Of a stretch of DNA of 64,000 nt, positions 26,941-38,616 are shown in pieces. Position numbers and translations under genes: made by a program. The DNA is from Sweltsa coloradensis (taxonomy: Eukaryota; Arthropoda; Insecta; Plecoptera; Chloroperlidae). The DNA is taken from contig JAMZAV010000789.1 of NCBI GenBank assembly GCA_024449915.1, positions 124,001-188,000 of the forward strand, given 5' to 3'. Position 1 is the stretch's first letter; each line of letters begins with the position of its first letter. The notes below the pieces were generated by a model. The model did not search any database and was not told the origin of the DNA. It saw nothing but the letters and a program-made list of their open reading frames with translations.

Positions 26941-27684
26941 TTTACTAATACTTAAAAGAACTGATGTACTTAAGTCCAAATCAGAAGTTAAAAAACTTCT
27001 GCCTAGAGCCGGAATCGAAGTTGACTGTCGGTATGTTATGTTTATTTTTTATGTTTGACACATCAAGTTTATAGAATGAGTGTCAACAAACATTAGTTAA
27101 ATAGGGAACTATGAAATTACAGTATGTATCTACATCACAGTGATATTGATTTACAACCAAACATAAAAAGGTGCAGTTGCTTACAAAATGTTCTGTCAAA
27201 ACAATGAAAACATCATTATAATATTGCTAACGTAAGAAGTATCTGAAATTGTATTATGCAAATTGTATGACACAGTTTTCTGTAAGAAAATCTATTGTAA
27301 GCACGAACTAGTGTTGTAAACTAAATCCATCCGTGGTTTGTGTATGTGTCAGTTTTGTGCTTCTTTAAAGACATAACCTTATATTGTACCTGGTAGGTGC
27401 TACATTTTAATGGTATACCGTATAAAATGACACCAACTCACTCATCGCTAAAAGGTGAGTAATCACGTCATCATTCAGCTTGTATGTAACTAGGTGCTGC
27501 CGAATTCTACTTGTTGGACGTGAACGAATTTGTATTAGTTTTAAAAAAAAGGACAAGATATTGTACATTAAGTATGTGCATCTGAAAGCTGAGTCTGCTA
27601 ATAAACACGATTCTCATTTTTTTCTGAATTCAATTTTACTATACGATGTCTTGAGTGGTGACTGGTGACTGATGAGAATCAAGT

Positions 27685-27830
27685 GAAGGGTTGCAACGTT
27701 GATATTAGTCACTCAACGGTTGCAATATTCATTACTTATGCGAGATTCGAACCCACATCTTTTTTTGCTACCTTGAACGATGATTGCTTCAGATCGATTG
27801 CATTAATTTGTGAATAACATACACTCAATT
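27685..27830. repeat. Family H repeat with GTCACTCAACG motif
   Basis: TATTAGTCACTCAACG plus a GATCG..ATTGCA part recur, diverged, at 50540-50655. A GATTCGAACCCAC box at 27745 is tRNA-like on the minus strand. Confidence 0.4.
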
Positions 27831-28805
27831 GTAAATAATTCACAATAGTGACTAAACGAACGAATAAACTCTATATTTGTTATTTGTGATATGTAACGGT
27901 TAGGCATATGTATGTATATCCGATATGTGTACCATGTACATGTCCATGGATTCAATAAATAAATAAATAAATAAATTTAAAAAATAGACACATTTAAATG
28001 CCCATCAGTATCGCTAACGATTCACCATTAACATAAATATTTGATTACCACCAAGTCAACAACTACCCATATTAGGCCTACATCAAACACCCCTACCAAA
28101 ATGACAATTATTAACAATTAATAACAATTCCAAACGGGAATATTTTTAGTTTTCTCTGCAATTAACAACGTTCAATGTATAACCTTAACCGCTGCATAAC
28201 CTTAAACCATGGATTTATAACGCCAGTTACTATTCTAAGTCCATGCTTAAACTACGTATGACAACTGACAAGACTTTCTCTACGGAGAGTCTATTCAAGA
28301 CAAGGCGGTCAAAGTCCGTTGATAATTTAAATAAAATATGCATAATTATAAAAATTAGTGACACAATTCTAACTTCACATATATTTTTCGTCTTTCAGTT
28401 GCATCCAGGTTAAGAAAATAAGCTTACTTTTTCTTTACAATACTTACAATGTATGGCTAAATGGTTCCCTTATCGGTGCGCCTTCTCTTGTAAGCTAGAA
28501 GTATTGGTTATTGTTGGCCTTACACTGCTGCATAAGCACTATGTGTAGTGGTTTTGTGTTTGGAGCAACTTAGTCATTATAATGGTATTATACATTTTCA
28601 ATTTCACATTACGGTACACACATAAGCCAGGGGACTTGGGCTTACGTTTTCAACAATTTCGTATTAGATATTATTACTTCATTTGAAAATTAATTCTTAA
28701 AACTGTAATGGCATTTACTACGTTTTCAAATAAATTTTTATCAATCGTGAATGCACACATCTAATTGGTAAAATACTTCATAAATCAATAGTTCACTAGG
28801 ATTAA

Positions 28806-29416
28806 TTGGATGAGCGTAGCGAGCGTAGCGAGCGAAGCGAAAACTTCAATTTCACTGACCCCCAAAAAATTTAGCTCCAATGTTTTTTTGTTTTTTGTTT
28901 GTTTTGTTTGTTTGTATTTTGTCTGTTTGTTAGCAGGATTCCGGGCAAACGGCATAAGCGATCTTGATGAAAATTTGAGGGGACCTTTGTTTTCTCTGAA
29001 CTTAGAGGTGTATTGTTTTTGGGTACAATCGAAGAAATATTTCTCATGAATATCGTACTTTTACGATTTTTTTCGATTTTTAGTGCGATATTTTCGTCAC
29101 ATTTGGGCCGATTCTGACCAAACGGGTGGGGCTACAACGTTCAGATTTCACATGGACATTAAGGTTATGGTGATGTAGTACCCTTTGAAAGAAAAAGTTG
29201 AAAAAGTTAGTCAGAATCCACAGAAATAAAGGTTTTAATATGAGTTTTTTGAGGTTTATAATACCAATTAACAAGTATAACAATAGAAACTTGACAACAA
29301 TCACCTACAATGCATTCAAAAAGCACTTGCAAAGGAAAAGTGCAAACAAACGCAAACAAAAAACTTACAAAAAAACGCTCATCCATCAACGCGGCGGGAC
29401 TTTAGCGTTTTCCTAG
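28806..29416 (+). mobile_element. Family A element (copy A5), subtype 2
   Basis: Complete, from TTGGATGAGCGTAGCGAGCG to GTTTTCCTAG before a T; the left flank is ATTAA. The 5' block is expanded by one extra TAGCGAGCG unit. The core has a single subtype 2 unit. It supplies the uninterrupted reference for the split copy A3. Confidence 0.85.
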
Positions 29417-29656
29417 TAATTTGATATTTCTGGTTAGCGATCCAATTAATGTCAATATTTAAATGTATGTTTTCTTCCATTGACGTAATAGTTTCCTTTT
29501 AGTATGCAGTAATGACGGCAAAAATAATTATTTCCGGCATAGAAAGTAAAACACTCACATGTTCGTACTATGACCTTTGGCACTGTCTTATCACATCGTA
29601 AACGACGGTCAACTCTTCTGACCAACCTGTCCCGTCATGAGGCACGTGAACTAAAA

Positions 29657-30535
29657 CTAGGGAAACGCCAAAGTCGTTGTTAAACGAGTGAGTGAGCCAT
29701 GTGTTGAGTACCCGGTTACATTACTTTTCTTCCCCCTACCTTAGGCCTACCTAGCCTATCATAGGCTAGAGAGGCGCATTATGACCTTACAGTTGACGCG
29801 CCCGTCCCCGTATACCAACTAAACTTTAAAAAACTATTATTTATACGAATATAATTATCAAACTTAAATGCAAATGTTCCCGGGTACTCACCACATGACT
29901 CGCTCACTCGTCTTACTACGACTTTGGCGTTTCCCTAGTCTAGTTGGCTAAGGCGCCCTTGTAGCCGAAATGTGAAAGAAGTGGGTTCAATCCCTGGTCG
30001 GGAAAGATTTTGTAATTTCTAGATTGTATTTCAAAAATAATTAAACATGTTTTGAAATGCATATAACGCAGTGTAGTCCATCATCTGTGGCAATAGGGCC
30101 TACTATGGTAAACATAGCCAGTACGAAATACGTGAAAATATTGCAAGGTTTACTCAATCTACGAGCGGAATTTGGGGGTACCTTGACGTCCAACATTCGA
30201 CAGACCTTGCATGGGCACGGCATTTCACGGCCAGGCGAATAACAAACAAAAAATATCTTTTCAAAATCTAAAACATTGTCGTTAAAATAATTTCTAAACA
30301 TTGGAAGTCTATTTTTCATTTTATTATTTCTTGTAGGTTTAAATCGCAATGAATTTTGCTGATTTTGTTAGCAGTTCTCAACAAACTGGTATCGGATGTT
30401 TCTTTAAAATTTCAGCGCATTCGGTTAAGCGATTCGGCTGATTTTCAACGTACACACACGCACGGACGCAGAAAAAACAATAAGGGCGTTTAAGTCGAAT
30501 GGAGATCACTCCGTTCGCTACGCTCACTCGTTCAA
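29657..30535 (-). mobile_element. Family B Helitron-like element (copy B2)
   Basis: The 5' end, TTGAACGAGTGAGCG, is at 30535 on the minus strand and the 3' end, CTAG, is at 29657, followed by T on the element strand. The 3' part, 29657-29938, is itself palindromic: CTAGGGAAACGCCAAAGTCG faces CGACTTTGGCGTTTCCCTAG, with arms of about 59 bp. A tRNA-like unit lies inside (29941-30020). The ends share the family A plan of CTAG, an AACG-type hairpin and an inverted GAGTGAGC motif. Confidence 0.7.
29941..30020 (+). repeat. tRNA-like unit inside family B copy
   Basis: GTTGGCTAAGGCGCCC, then GGGTTCAATCCCTGGTCGGG as T arm and 3' acceptor. It is absent from the sister copy at 33566-34267, so it was captured or inserted later. 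Confidence 0.55.
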
Positions 30536-30741
30536 TAAAACTAGCCAAAATAACAACATTTGCACTCGCGGTAGATTATCGTTTAAGTACTTAAGAGATA
30601 AAGAAGACGAATATTATATAACAATCTTGAACTAAAAAAACGCATTGCAGGATTGTTTGTATTCTTAGGCTGGTAACACTAATTATACTTGATGTAGGAA
30701 CATTACCGCGACTGAATGATGCTGCTCCACAAATATTATAA

Positions 30742-31519
30742 CTAGGAAAACACGCTTAAGTCCCGCCGCGTTGTTGGATGAGCGTAATTGGTGCATTGAC
30801 CTGCCATGTGTTATGCAGATTTTCTGTTGTTTTGTGAAAAACTTAATACTAAGTCGATTTAAAAAAAATTAAATTAAATTAAATAAAAAATTAACTTTAT
30901 TCTTTTATTTTTTCTTAATCGTAATTTTAAAAAAAGAAAAAAATCGTAAAATTGCTATTTTCATAACAAATAATTATTCGATTGCGCTCAAATTTTACAC
31001 GAATATAATAATTCATAAAATTAAGGTTCTGTAAAAAAAAATCATTACAATAGGATAAAGCATGTAGGTGTTATAAGTGAAATAATTGTAAAAAAAAAAA
31101 AAAACGTAAAAATTTCGATTTTCATGAGAAATAATTTTTCGATTGTTCTCAAATTTCACACGAATATCTTAATTCATAAAATTAAGGTTCTGTAAAAAAA
31201 TCATTAAAATCGGATTAAGCATGTAGATGTTATAAGTCGAAGAAATTTTTTAAAAATCGAAAAAAATCGTAAATTTGCGATTTTCATTAAAAAATAATAT
31301 TTCGATTGCGCTCAAAAACGTGGCAGTTCTAAGTTCAGAGATTTCGAAGGCCCCTCTTAAAATTTCATCGCAATTGGAGTATTGGTTTACCCGGAATCGT
31401 GTTAACAAACAGCAAAAATACAGAAAGAAAGAAAGAAAAAAAAAAAAAAAAAAAAAACATTCCGGATTTTTTTCTCCAGTGTAGTGAAAGGGAATCTTCG
31501 CTTCGCTCGCTACGCTCAT
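30742..31519 (-). mobile_element. Family A element (copy A6), subtype 1
   Basis: The 3' end, CTAGGAAAACACGCTTAAGT, is at the left and the 5' iteron block (CTTCGCTCGCTACGCTCAT) at the right. The final CCAA is missing, so the 5' end is slightly degraded. The core has two or more tandem units and ends in a poly-A tract near 31436-31458. Confidence 0.8.
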
Positions 31520-32273
31520 AAAAAATTATTCCTTTCAATGTTTTATTTTGTACATTTTGACTTTGGCGGTTGATCCGTGTACGGCGTACAAGTGCCGCTA
31601 CCTAGAGAGAGTTCTGCGCACTCCTAGAAGTCAATACCAGCAGCGACATATTCTGTCGGCAACACTCTGAACTATCAGAACACGCAAGTACATTCGCATC
31701 CACATACACCAGACCTATTGCAGTACACCATGTGGCATGAGTCCAACATGTGAATACAGCCTTAGGCTGTCACGGGTCTATACAGTACACCTCTGCCACA
31801 AATAGAGAGGATAAATTTAGTTTTCTGCCGGCAATGCCTCACGTCCGAACTGAATGTTCTATTTGAAAAGTGAGTGACTTGTGGATGTGCGGTGTACGTC
31901 TAATCAAGTACAAGAATGGTGTGGACTTGTTAGCAGTATTCTAAGGTTAGTAAGGAATTGTGTCGTCTCGTCTAGGAACTAGAAAGGTAGAGCCGTGTCA
32001 ACGTCTACTAAGGTGAGCGAATAGTTTCAAACGGGTATCGGGTGTTTTGGTGTTTTGATGAGCGAGCAGTGAGTATGATGTGTTCGATTCGATTACAATG
32101 GGATATGACGTAAGATGTAACCACGCGATAGTTCCACGATAATATCCATGTTTGCCGGCACTACTACCTACACGAATCACAGGTTACTGAATCATTACCT
32201 ACCTGTTTATTTAGGAAGCATCCGCCTATTGTGTCGTACTCGTATAGTATTTGTAAATAAGATTTTATTTGGG

Positions 32274-32298
32274 TGATGATGATGATGATGATGATGAT
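32274..32298. repeat. (TGA)n microsatellite
   Basis: Eight perfect GAT units. Confidence 0.9.
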
Positions 32299-32660
32299 TT
32301 AATGTGGTCTTGTCATTTGCCTTTGTTGATTCGGAGAGAAATTAAGTGTATAGTAGGCCTACAATGAGTAAATAAATATACGGTGGTATGAAATATATCC
32401 TATAAGCACAGCTATAATTAAATGCTGAACATGTATTGGTCAATCTAGCAAAGTCCCGAGAAATAAATGTAGACACTTTTAAACTTGGCGCCTTCTGTAG
32501 TCTTTATGTGGCGTCGGGGGTGGCGGTGGTGGGGGTTAATAGGACTTAACCAGTCATGTTAAAATCACCCTTCCTCTTTTCTTATCTTATCACTTTCTTA
32601 CCCTGTAATTTGTACAAAAGTGAGGCATTAAGTTGCAGAAAATAAATGAAACAATCTGTA

Positions 32661-32711
32661 TTTATTCATTAAATTAACGTCTATCCTATTCTGTTATAAA
32701 AACTGATTTAA
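32661..32711 (-). repeat. Family E 3'-end fragment
   Basis: AACGTCTATCCTATTCTG and TATAAAAACTGATTTA match the 3' end of family E. Only about 50 bp remain. Confidence 0.7.
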
Positions 32712-33565
32712 AAGTGGCATCGTTAATTAAACTATAATTGAATTAATCTGTCTACTTTTTAGTCTCTGTTTGTGATTGGGGAATCCCTTTTACCATTCTC
32801 TTCCTCTGAGTTAACTGCTACTGAACAGCCAGCCAGACCTGTAGTATAATATTATGAATATTACAGTATATATTTTCTTACAAAAAGGGGTTATTTTACT
32901 AACTTACATAGTTGTACAACAACGAATAGTGTTGCCTTATCTTAAAAAAATGTTGTAAACTCTCCGTACTGTTGTTCTAATCAAATTTATAAGTAAAAAA
33001 ATTAAACTAAGACACAAAATCTTCAGTGTCACCTACATTACATTCCCATCAAAACGCAACGTCCCCATCCTTATCCAGTATTGTGCTCTCAACCAATGTG
33101 TATGGCAGTCCTTGACTTCTTGCCTCGTCCTTGTCCGGTAGTGTCCGGTCATCCTACTCAGCGTAACAGCACCCATGTCCGAAATCAGGCGCTCCCAGTC
33201 CATGCCTCGTCCTTGTCCGACGATGAACGCTGAGGAATGTATCGCGTCACTTTGGGACATTCACAACAATCTTTGGGATCCACGTTAGGTCGAAGGCCAA
33301 GGTTCAGAGCTCTAGGTTGTTTGTTAGGAAACTTACCTGTGTGTAACTGTAAACAATAAGACAATAGTTTTGAAAATCTATCATAACGTTTATAGCCCAT
33401 AAGTTAGTACTTTTGGTGTGTTTTAGTAAAAGTTTACAATTTTGTAGTTTTAAAATGTATTTGTAGTTTGTAATGTAGAAGATATCAAATCATGAACATG
33501 AATCATGAAACTGAACCAAAACCTATTAATATTGTTAAGTGAGATTTAATGAAAAAGTAATGTTA

Positions 33566-34267
33566 TTAGACGAGTGAGCGAAGCGAATGAGGAAATTATA
33601 ACGCCACTTGAACGGGTCTTCGTCGTGACTGTGTCTGTCCAATGTTAAATGTCTGTCCGGACCCATACGGCCGAACGCCCAAATAGATTGAGCTGAAATT
33701 TAAACAGATATCCGTGACCAGGTAACTGAGAACTGCTAACAAAATGAAAAAATCCGTTGCGATTTAAACCTACAAGAAATAATAAATGGGAAAATATGCT
33801 TGAAATGTGTAGGTTTCATTTTAAAATGCTTTTGTTCTTGAAGAAGTCATTTTTACCGAATAATTTTTAGCAGGCCGTGTTTGTATTCAGTGTTCAAGGT
33901 GTATAGAATTTTGAAAGCTCAAAGTAACCCAAATTCCGCTGGGAGAGTGAGTAAACCTTGCAATCTTTTCTCGTATTTCGTACTGGCTATGTTTTTCCAT
34001 AGTATTGTCACAGTTGATGTAGACTAAACTGCGTTATATGCATTTCAGAACATGTTTGATAATTTTTGAAATACAATCCATAAACTACACTAGGGAAACG
34101 CCAAAGTCGTTGATAGACGAATGAGTGAGCCATTAGTTGAGTACCCGGGAACATCCCCTTTCCTTCCCTATACCTAAGGCTGGATCTAGCCCAGTATGGG
34201 GAATGATACCGGGTATTCAACACATGGCTCACTCACTCGTCTATCAACGACTTTGGTGTTTTCCTAG
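33566..34267 (+). mobile_element. Family B Helitron-like element (copy B1)
   Basis: It starts TTAGACGAGTGAGCGAAGCG after an A and ends GGTGTTTTCCTAG before a T. The last 178 bp (34090-34267) are an inverted repeat with CTAG at both outer ends. The first part matches 30026-30535 in reverse. It lacks the tRNA-like unit found in B2. Confidence 0.7.
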
Positions 34268-34916
34268 TTACATCAATATAACCAACTATTCTTTGGTAGA
34301 CGGTTTAAACCTTGGGGTATCTTCGTCCAATTTGATGTAAATACTTAACATTTAATTGTACAAGTGTGCTATTCTAGATTATTGGAAGAAAGAAATAGTT
34401 TCGTACATAACTAAATGTGTGTGTCAATTCTGCATATCACGTTATTAACCAATCAAACAACAAATTCAAAGATGTTCAGCAGTTTTAATGTTAATTCGAA
34501 ACTGGTTTGCATTGAAGTATTTGAAGAGGGTTTGTTTTTAACCGTGTTTATTTCTATAAATTTAGTTGCCATCCTAATGAGTTTTTGTTTCTTAAACTTG
34601 CCCAGAAAGTACAGTCGAAGATATTCGGCCTTTATGTTTTGGCGAAATGATGATTTCTCGGAGTATTTGTTTATGGTGGGATTTCACGGCCTTCAGAAAG
34701 TGAGTGTTATTTTCGAACGTGAATAACCTATAAATACGAACGTTTAAAATATCAAATGTAGACAATCGGAAATATTAAATTCCAAATCAAATTAATAGAA
34801 TCATTTTGTGCATGAGATATTTTGTTGCATCATTTCAGTTATATACTGAAATGTAGCCCCTATTTGTCTCTATAAAAATATGTTTTTCATGATACTTGAC
34901 TCTTGAAACAAATACA
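34268..34916. other. Unassigned AT-rich sequence
   Basis: A 103-codon frame at 34415-34726 has one hydrophobic stretch (LTVFISINLVAILMSF) but no recognisable family, and I see no supporting gene structure. Confidence 0.4.
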
Positions 34917-35431
34917 TTAACTCTTTCCTGCACGGAAATTAATAGTTAATTTTTTCTCAAAATTAACCATTTCATAAAATTCCTTGTTTTTTTAAATAAC
35001 TTTCATATATTTTTTTTTTGGATTTGGTCAAAAATTTTCAAAATTTGTCAAAATTTTGGAATGGTTGTAAATCAAATTAGCGGTGACAAATTTTCGGAGT
35101 CAAAATTTCTAAAATTCAGATTTTCTCTTCTTTTGGTTACATTTTTGTTTTTAATTTTATCTCAACTCTATCTCTAGTTATGAATGAACCAAAATTCCGG
35201 GACATTTAAAAAAACTGCTCGTTTTTATCATTTTTTACACTTTGCTATTTTGTATTGTCCATAAAATCTCTGTCAGACACGTCACAAGTTTGGGGGTAAA
35301 AACGTAGTATGAAGGGAAGTCTGTATTTTCCGTAGAAAGGTGGTTATTGATGCTATCCACCATGCATTCAAGTACATAAAATCAGCAAGTTGGTGGTCAA
35401 CATCGGTAACCACCGAGCCTGAAAGAGTTAA
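34917..35431. mobile_element. piggyBac-type MITE with TTAA target sites
   Basis: TTAA occurs at both ends (34917-34920 and 35428-35431). The inner ends are inverted: CTCTTTCCTGC on the left and GCCTGAAAGAG on the right. TTAA target duplication and a CTCTTTC- or CCCTTT-type terminus are known marks of piggyBac-like elements. The interior of about 507 bp is AT-rich and non-coding. Confidence 0.7.
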
Positions 35432-36630
35432 TAAAAAATATATTTACAAAATCATAGCTTTTAAAAGAAACAAGTATTTAATTATTCCAGTAAAATCCTA
35501 TAAATATTGATAATATTGATAGTATTTTAATATAATTTTCAAGGAGAACTTAAAATAAATTAGACAATTTAAATATATAAATAGCAGAACTACCAAAGGT
35601 TCTCATGGACTATTCGGGGAACTATCAGATTCAGAAGTCTGAGCTGCCTTGATACGGATAAATTGTATTCAAGTCGTCTTCCATACTCGAGTTTTGAAGG
35701 AATAAATCCTTCTGTCGATTGTTTAGGCATGTTATAGAAAGACTTTACCAATATCCTCCTATGCAAAAACAGTGCCAAGAGTTTGCTCTTTTGTGATTTA
35801 TCTCACTATCATAAATTATTATATCGAGAAAAGGGAATCATAAATTAAAAATTGTGCTTGTGCGTAGAATATCGCACTCTTGGCACTCATTTCTCTCTGC
35901 CTGGTGCTATTTTTAAAATTGTGTGAAATCCTGCGCTAGGTCAAATTACTGACTGGTTCTGCTACGGATAACATAATATCATTCTTAGATCAGTTGAGTA
36001 TACACTTACTTGGAAATTGAGTTAAAACTATGTGGAACTGCAGAGGTCGTAAAAAATCGTCGTAAAAATCGTCATTAAAATAATTACGTAACGCTGGCAC
36101 CTCCTCCATTACCGAAAGATAGAAAAGCGACGGCATTTTTTCAATCATATGTCCGTCATATCCGAGTGTGCGTGCCCCCCAAGTTATAAACCGAACATGG
36201 ATTAACATCGATATAGAATGATTTTATTGTTGATATTTCTTTCAACAAGAATGGCGAACAACGTTTTTGTTTTGTGCGAACTCTCTTGCGAAGTAGATCG
36301 CGTAATTTATTGAATATTGTTTATATGCATATACTCACGTTTCAAATTTATCTCAATTTCAATCATATTATAATGAAAACAGGCTGATTCAATATTGTAT
36401 ACACTGATCAACATGTGAGGTTCTTCCTTCTTATGAGTCGCGTTTACATAGTCTCGTCCTCACAAACGATTTCTCATTTCCTTACATTGTTAGCACTTGC
36501 ATATTTATTACACATTACTTTGTTATAAACGCCGTCCAATAGGCTGTGCCGGGTTTACATCTCGACTTCCTATTCTGTACAATAAGTAATTTCGTTGTTA
36601 ACATATTTCTGGGGATCCGTTCCATAATAA
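35432..36630. other. Unassigned AT-rich sequence
   Basis: No gene or clear repeat was recognised. The minus-strand frames at 35590-35778 and 35990-36208 show no domain. Confidence 0.45.
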
Positions 36631-38023
36631 TAAGAAGCTTCGCAAACGCTTTTTCAGGCGCGTTGTTGGATGAGCGTAATTTGTTTTCAACGAAAAAAAA
36701 CGTTTCAAGCGGTTTTCATGACAAATTATTTTTCGATTGCGCTAAAAATTCACACCAATATATTAATTAATAAAATTAAGGTTATATAAAAAAAAATCAT
36801 TACAATCGGATAAAGCATGTAGGTGGTATAAGTCGAAAATTAAAAAAAGGCGTAAAAATTGCGAAATTATGAGAATTAATTATTTTTCGATTGCGCTCAA
36901 ATTTCACACCAATTTATTATTGGATGAGCGTAGCGAGCGAAGCGAACGAAGCGAAGATTCCATTTCACTACACTGGAGAAAAAAATCCGGAATGTTTTTT
37001 TTTCTTTTTTTTTCTTTTTTTTTCTGTATTTTTGGCTGTTTGTTAACACGATTCCGGCTAAACCAATACTCCGATTGCGATGAAATTTTATGGAAGCCTT
37101 CAAAATCTTTGAACTTAGAACTGCCACGTTTTTTAGCGCAATCGGGAAATTTTTTCTATTTAAAAAACGCAATTTTTCAATTTTTTTCGATTTTTTTAAA
37201 ATTTATTCGACTTATAACACCTACATGCTTTATCCTATTGTAATCATTTTTTCACAGAACCTTAATTTTATGAATTAAGATATATACGTCTGAAATTTGA
37301 GCGTAATCGAAAAATAATTTCTCATGAAAATCGCAATAATACGGTTTTGTTCTTTTTTAAAACAATTCTTTGACTTGTAACAACCTACATGCTTTATCCT
37401 ATTGTGATGATTTTTTCACGGAACCTTAATTTCATGAATTAATATACTCGTGTTAAATTTGAGCGCAATCAAATAATTATTTCTTATGAAATTTGCAATT
37501 TTACCGATTTTTTTATTTGTTTAAATTACGATTTATTAAAAAAATTAAGTTAATTTTTTATTTTATTTAATTTAATTAAAAAACATCTTCGACTAAGTAA
37601 TAATTTTTTCACAGAACAACAGAAAATCCGCGTAACACATGGCAGCTCAATGCACCAATTACGCTCATCCAACAACGCGGCGGGACTTAAGCGTTTTCCT
37701 AGTTAATAAAATTATGGTTCTGTGAAAAAATCATTACAATCGGATAAAGCATGTAGGTGTTAAAGTCGAAGAAATGTTTTAAAAATCGAAAAAAAATCGT
37801 AAAATTGCGATTTTCATAAAAAATAATTTTTTGATTGCGCTAAAAAAAGTGGCAGTTCTAAGTTCAGAGATTTCGAAGGCCTCCAAAAAATGTCATCGCA
37901 ATTGGAGTATCGGTTTAGCCGGATTCGTATTAACAAACAGCCAAAAATACAAAAAAAACATTCCAGATTTTTTCTTCAGTGTAGTGAAATGGAATCTTCG
38001 CTTCGCTCGCTACGCTCATCCAA
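36631..38023 (-). mobile_element. Family A element (copy A7), split by a nested copy
   Basis: Its 3' end is the variant form AGAAGCTTCGCAAACGCTTT, also seen at 52679, with the hairpin AACGC/GCGTT kept. The 5' end is at 38023. The halves 36631-36919 and 37703-38023 flank copy A8 and rejoin as CAATTTATTATTAATAAAA, the same length as a neighbouring core unit (CAATATATTAATTAATAAAA). Confidence 0.82.
36920..37702 (+). mobile_element. Family A element (copy A8), nested inside A7
   Basis: Complete subtype 1 element of 783 bp from TTGGATGAGCG to CCTAG, with flanks TTATTA and TTAATA. Its 5' block is expanded (GCGAGCGAAGCGAACGAAGC). Two core units lie about 162 bp apart. Confidence 0.85.
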
Positions 38024-38165
38024 CAAATACAATTCATTTGAGAGATTAGTAAAATATATGCATTACTTTTCCCAAATCTTTCAATCTGCATCCAAATAGT
38101 TTCTTGTTGAAGCTCTTTAATTCACACGCAGAATTACATAATAATATTCATACAAACAGCAATTC

Positions 38166-38275
38166 GGAAAAGATTTGCCCGATAGCTTACTTTAAAAGAA
38201 TCTTATGTGAAGGCGGAGGACCCGGGTTCGATCCCCGGTCGGGAAACATCTTTTCGACTATTGCTCTTTCTTCAT
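38166..38275 (+). repeat. tRNA-like SINE
   Basis: CCCGATAGCTTAC head, GGGTTCGATCCCCGGTCGGG T arm and acceptor, then ACATCTTTTCGACTATTGCT. The tail is shared with the next copy. Confidence 0.65.
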
Positions 38276-38454
38276 TCTTGTCCTAGCAGCAGGCTTACGC
38301 TGAAAGTTTGTTATTTCACACTACCCCCACTTCATGGTAATTGAGTAAGTGATTGCCTTAATTGGTGCATGATTGCAGCATAGCCGTCTACTACTTGAGA
38401 CATCATGACGTATCTATAATCAACATAGCAATTGATAAGAGATGTACCCAGTGG

Positions 38455-38565
38455 CCCGAAAACTTACTTGGTAAGGCCCAGTAAGAGCTGCATCCCTAAA
38501 GCGGAGGACCCGGGCGATCCCCGGTCGGGATACATCTTTTTGACTTTTGCTCTTTCTTCATACAT
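38455..38565 (+). repeat. tRNA-like SINE, degraded
   Basis: GCGGAGGACCCGGGCGATCC (the TT of the T loop is lost), GGTCGGGATACATC and TTTTGCTCTTTCTTCAT, matching the copy at 38166. Confidence 0.6.
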
Positions 38566-38616
38566 ATGCTCAACCTTGGCTTTATAGAACAGACCAAAAA
38601 TTAGACAGTTTTAAAT

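Larger units (their letters stand above)
18927..28805. other. Long stretch without a recognised gene
   Basis: AT-rich. It contains a GTGCGTGTGC run (18999-19020), a fragment of the 5S-SINE tail (22012-22055), TTTA and AAAT microsatellites (23206, 27953), two repeat-like stretches at 26690-26940 and 27685-27830, and an unassigned GC-richer stretch at 20856-21090. No gene is supported. Confidence 0.5.
31520..33565. other. Unassigned region, partly CpG-richer
   Basis: 31560-32170 is less AT-rich but has stops in every frame. It also holds a GAT repeat (32274-32298), a G-rich tract (32513-32540), a short family E fragment (32661-32711) and a coding-like minus-strand stretch at 33033-33400. I recognise none of these as genes. 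Confidence 0.4.

Noticed and set aside
33033..33400. Minus-strand LINE RNase H or zinc-knuckle end
   Set aside because: The C..C...C-like spacing is loose and the two overlapping frames are not continuous. Too weak to call.
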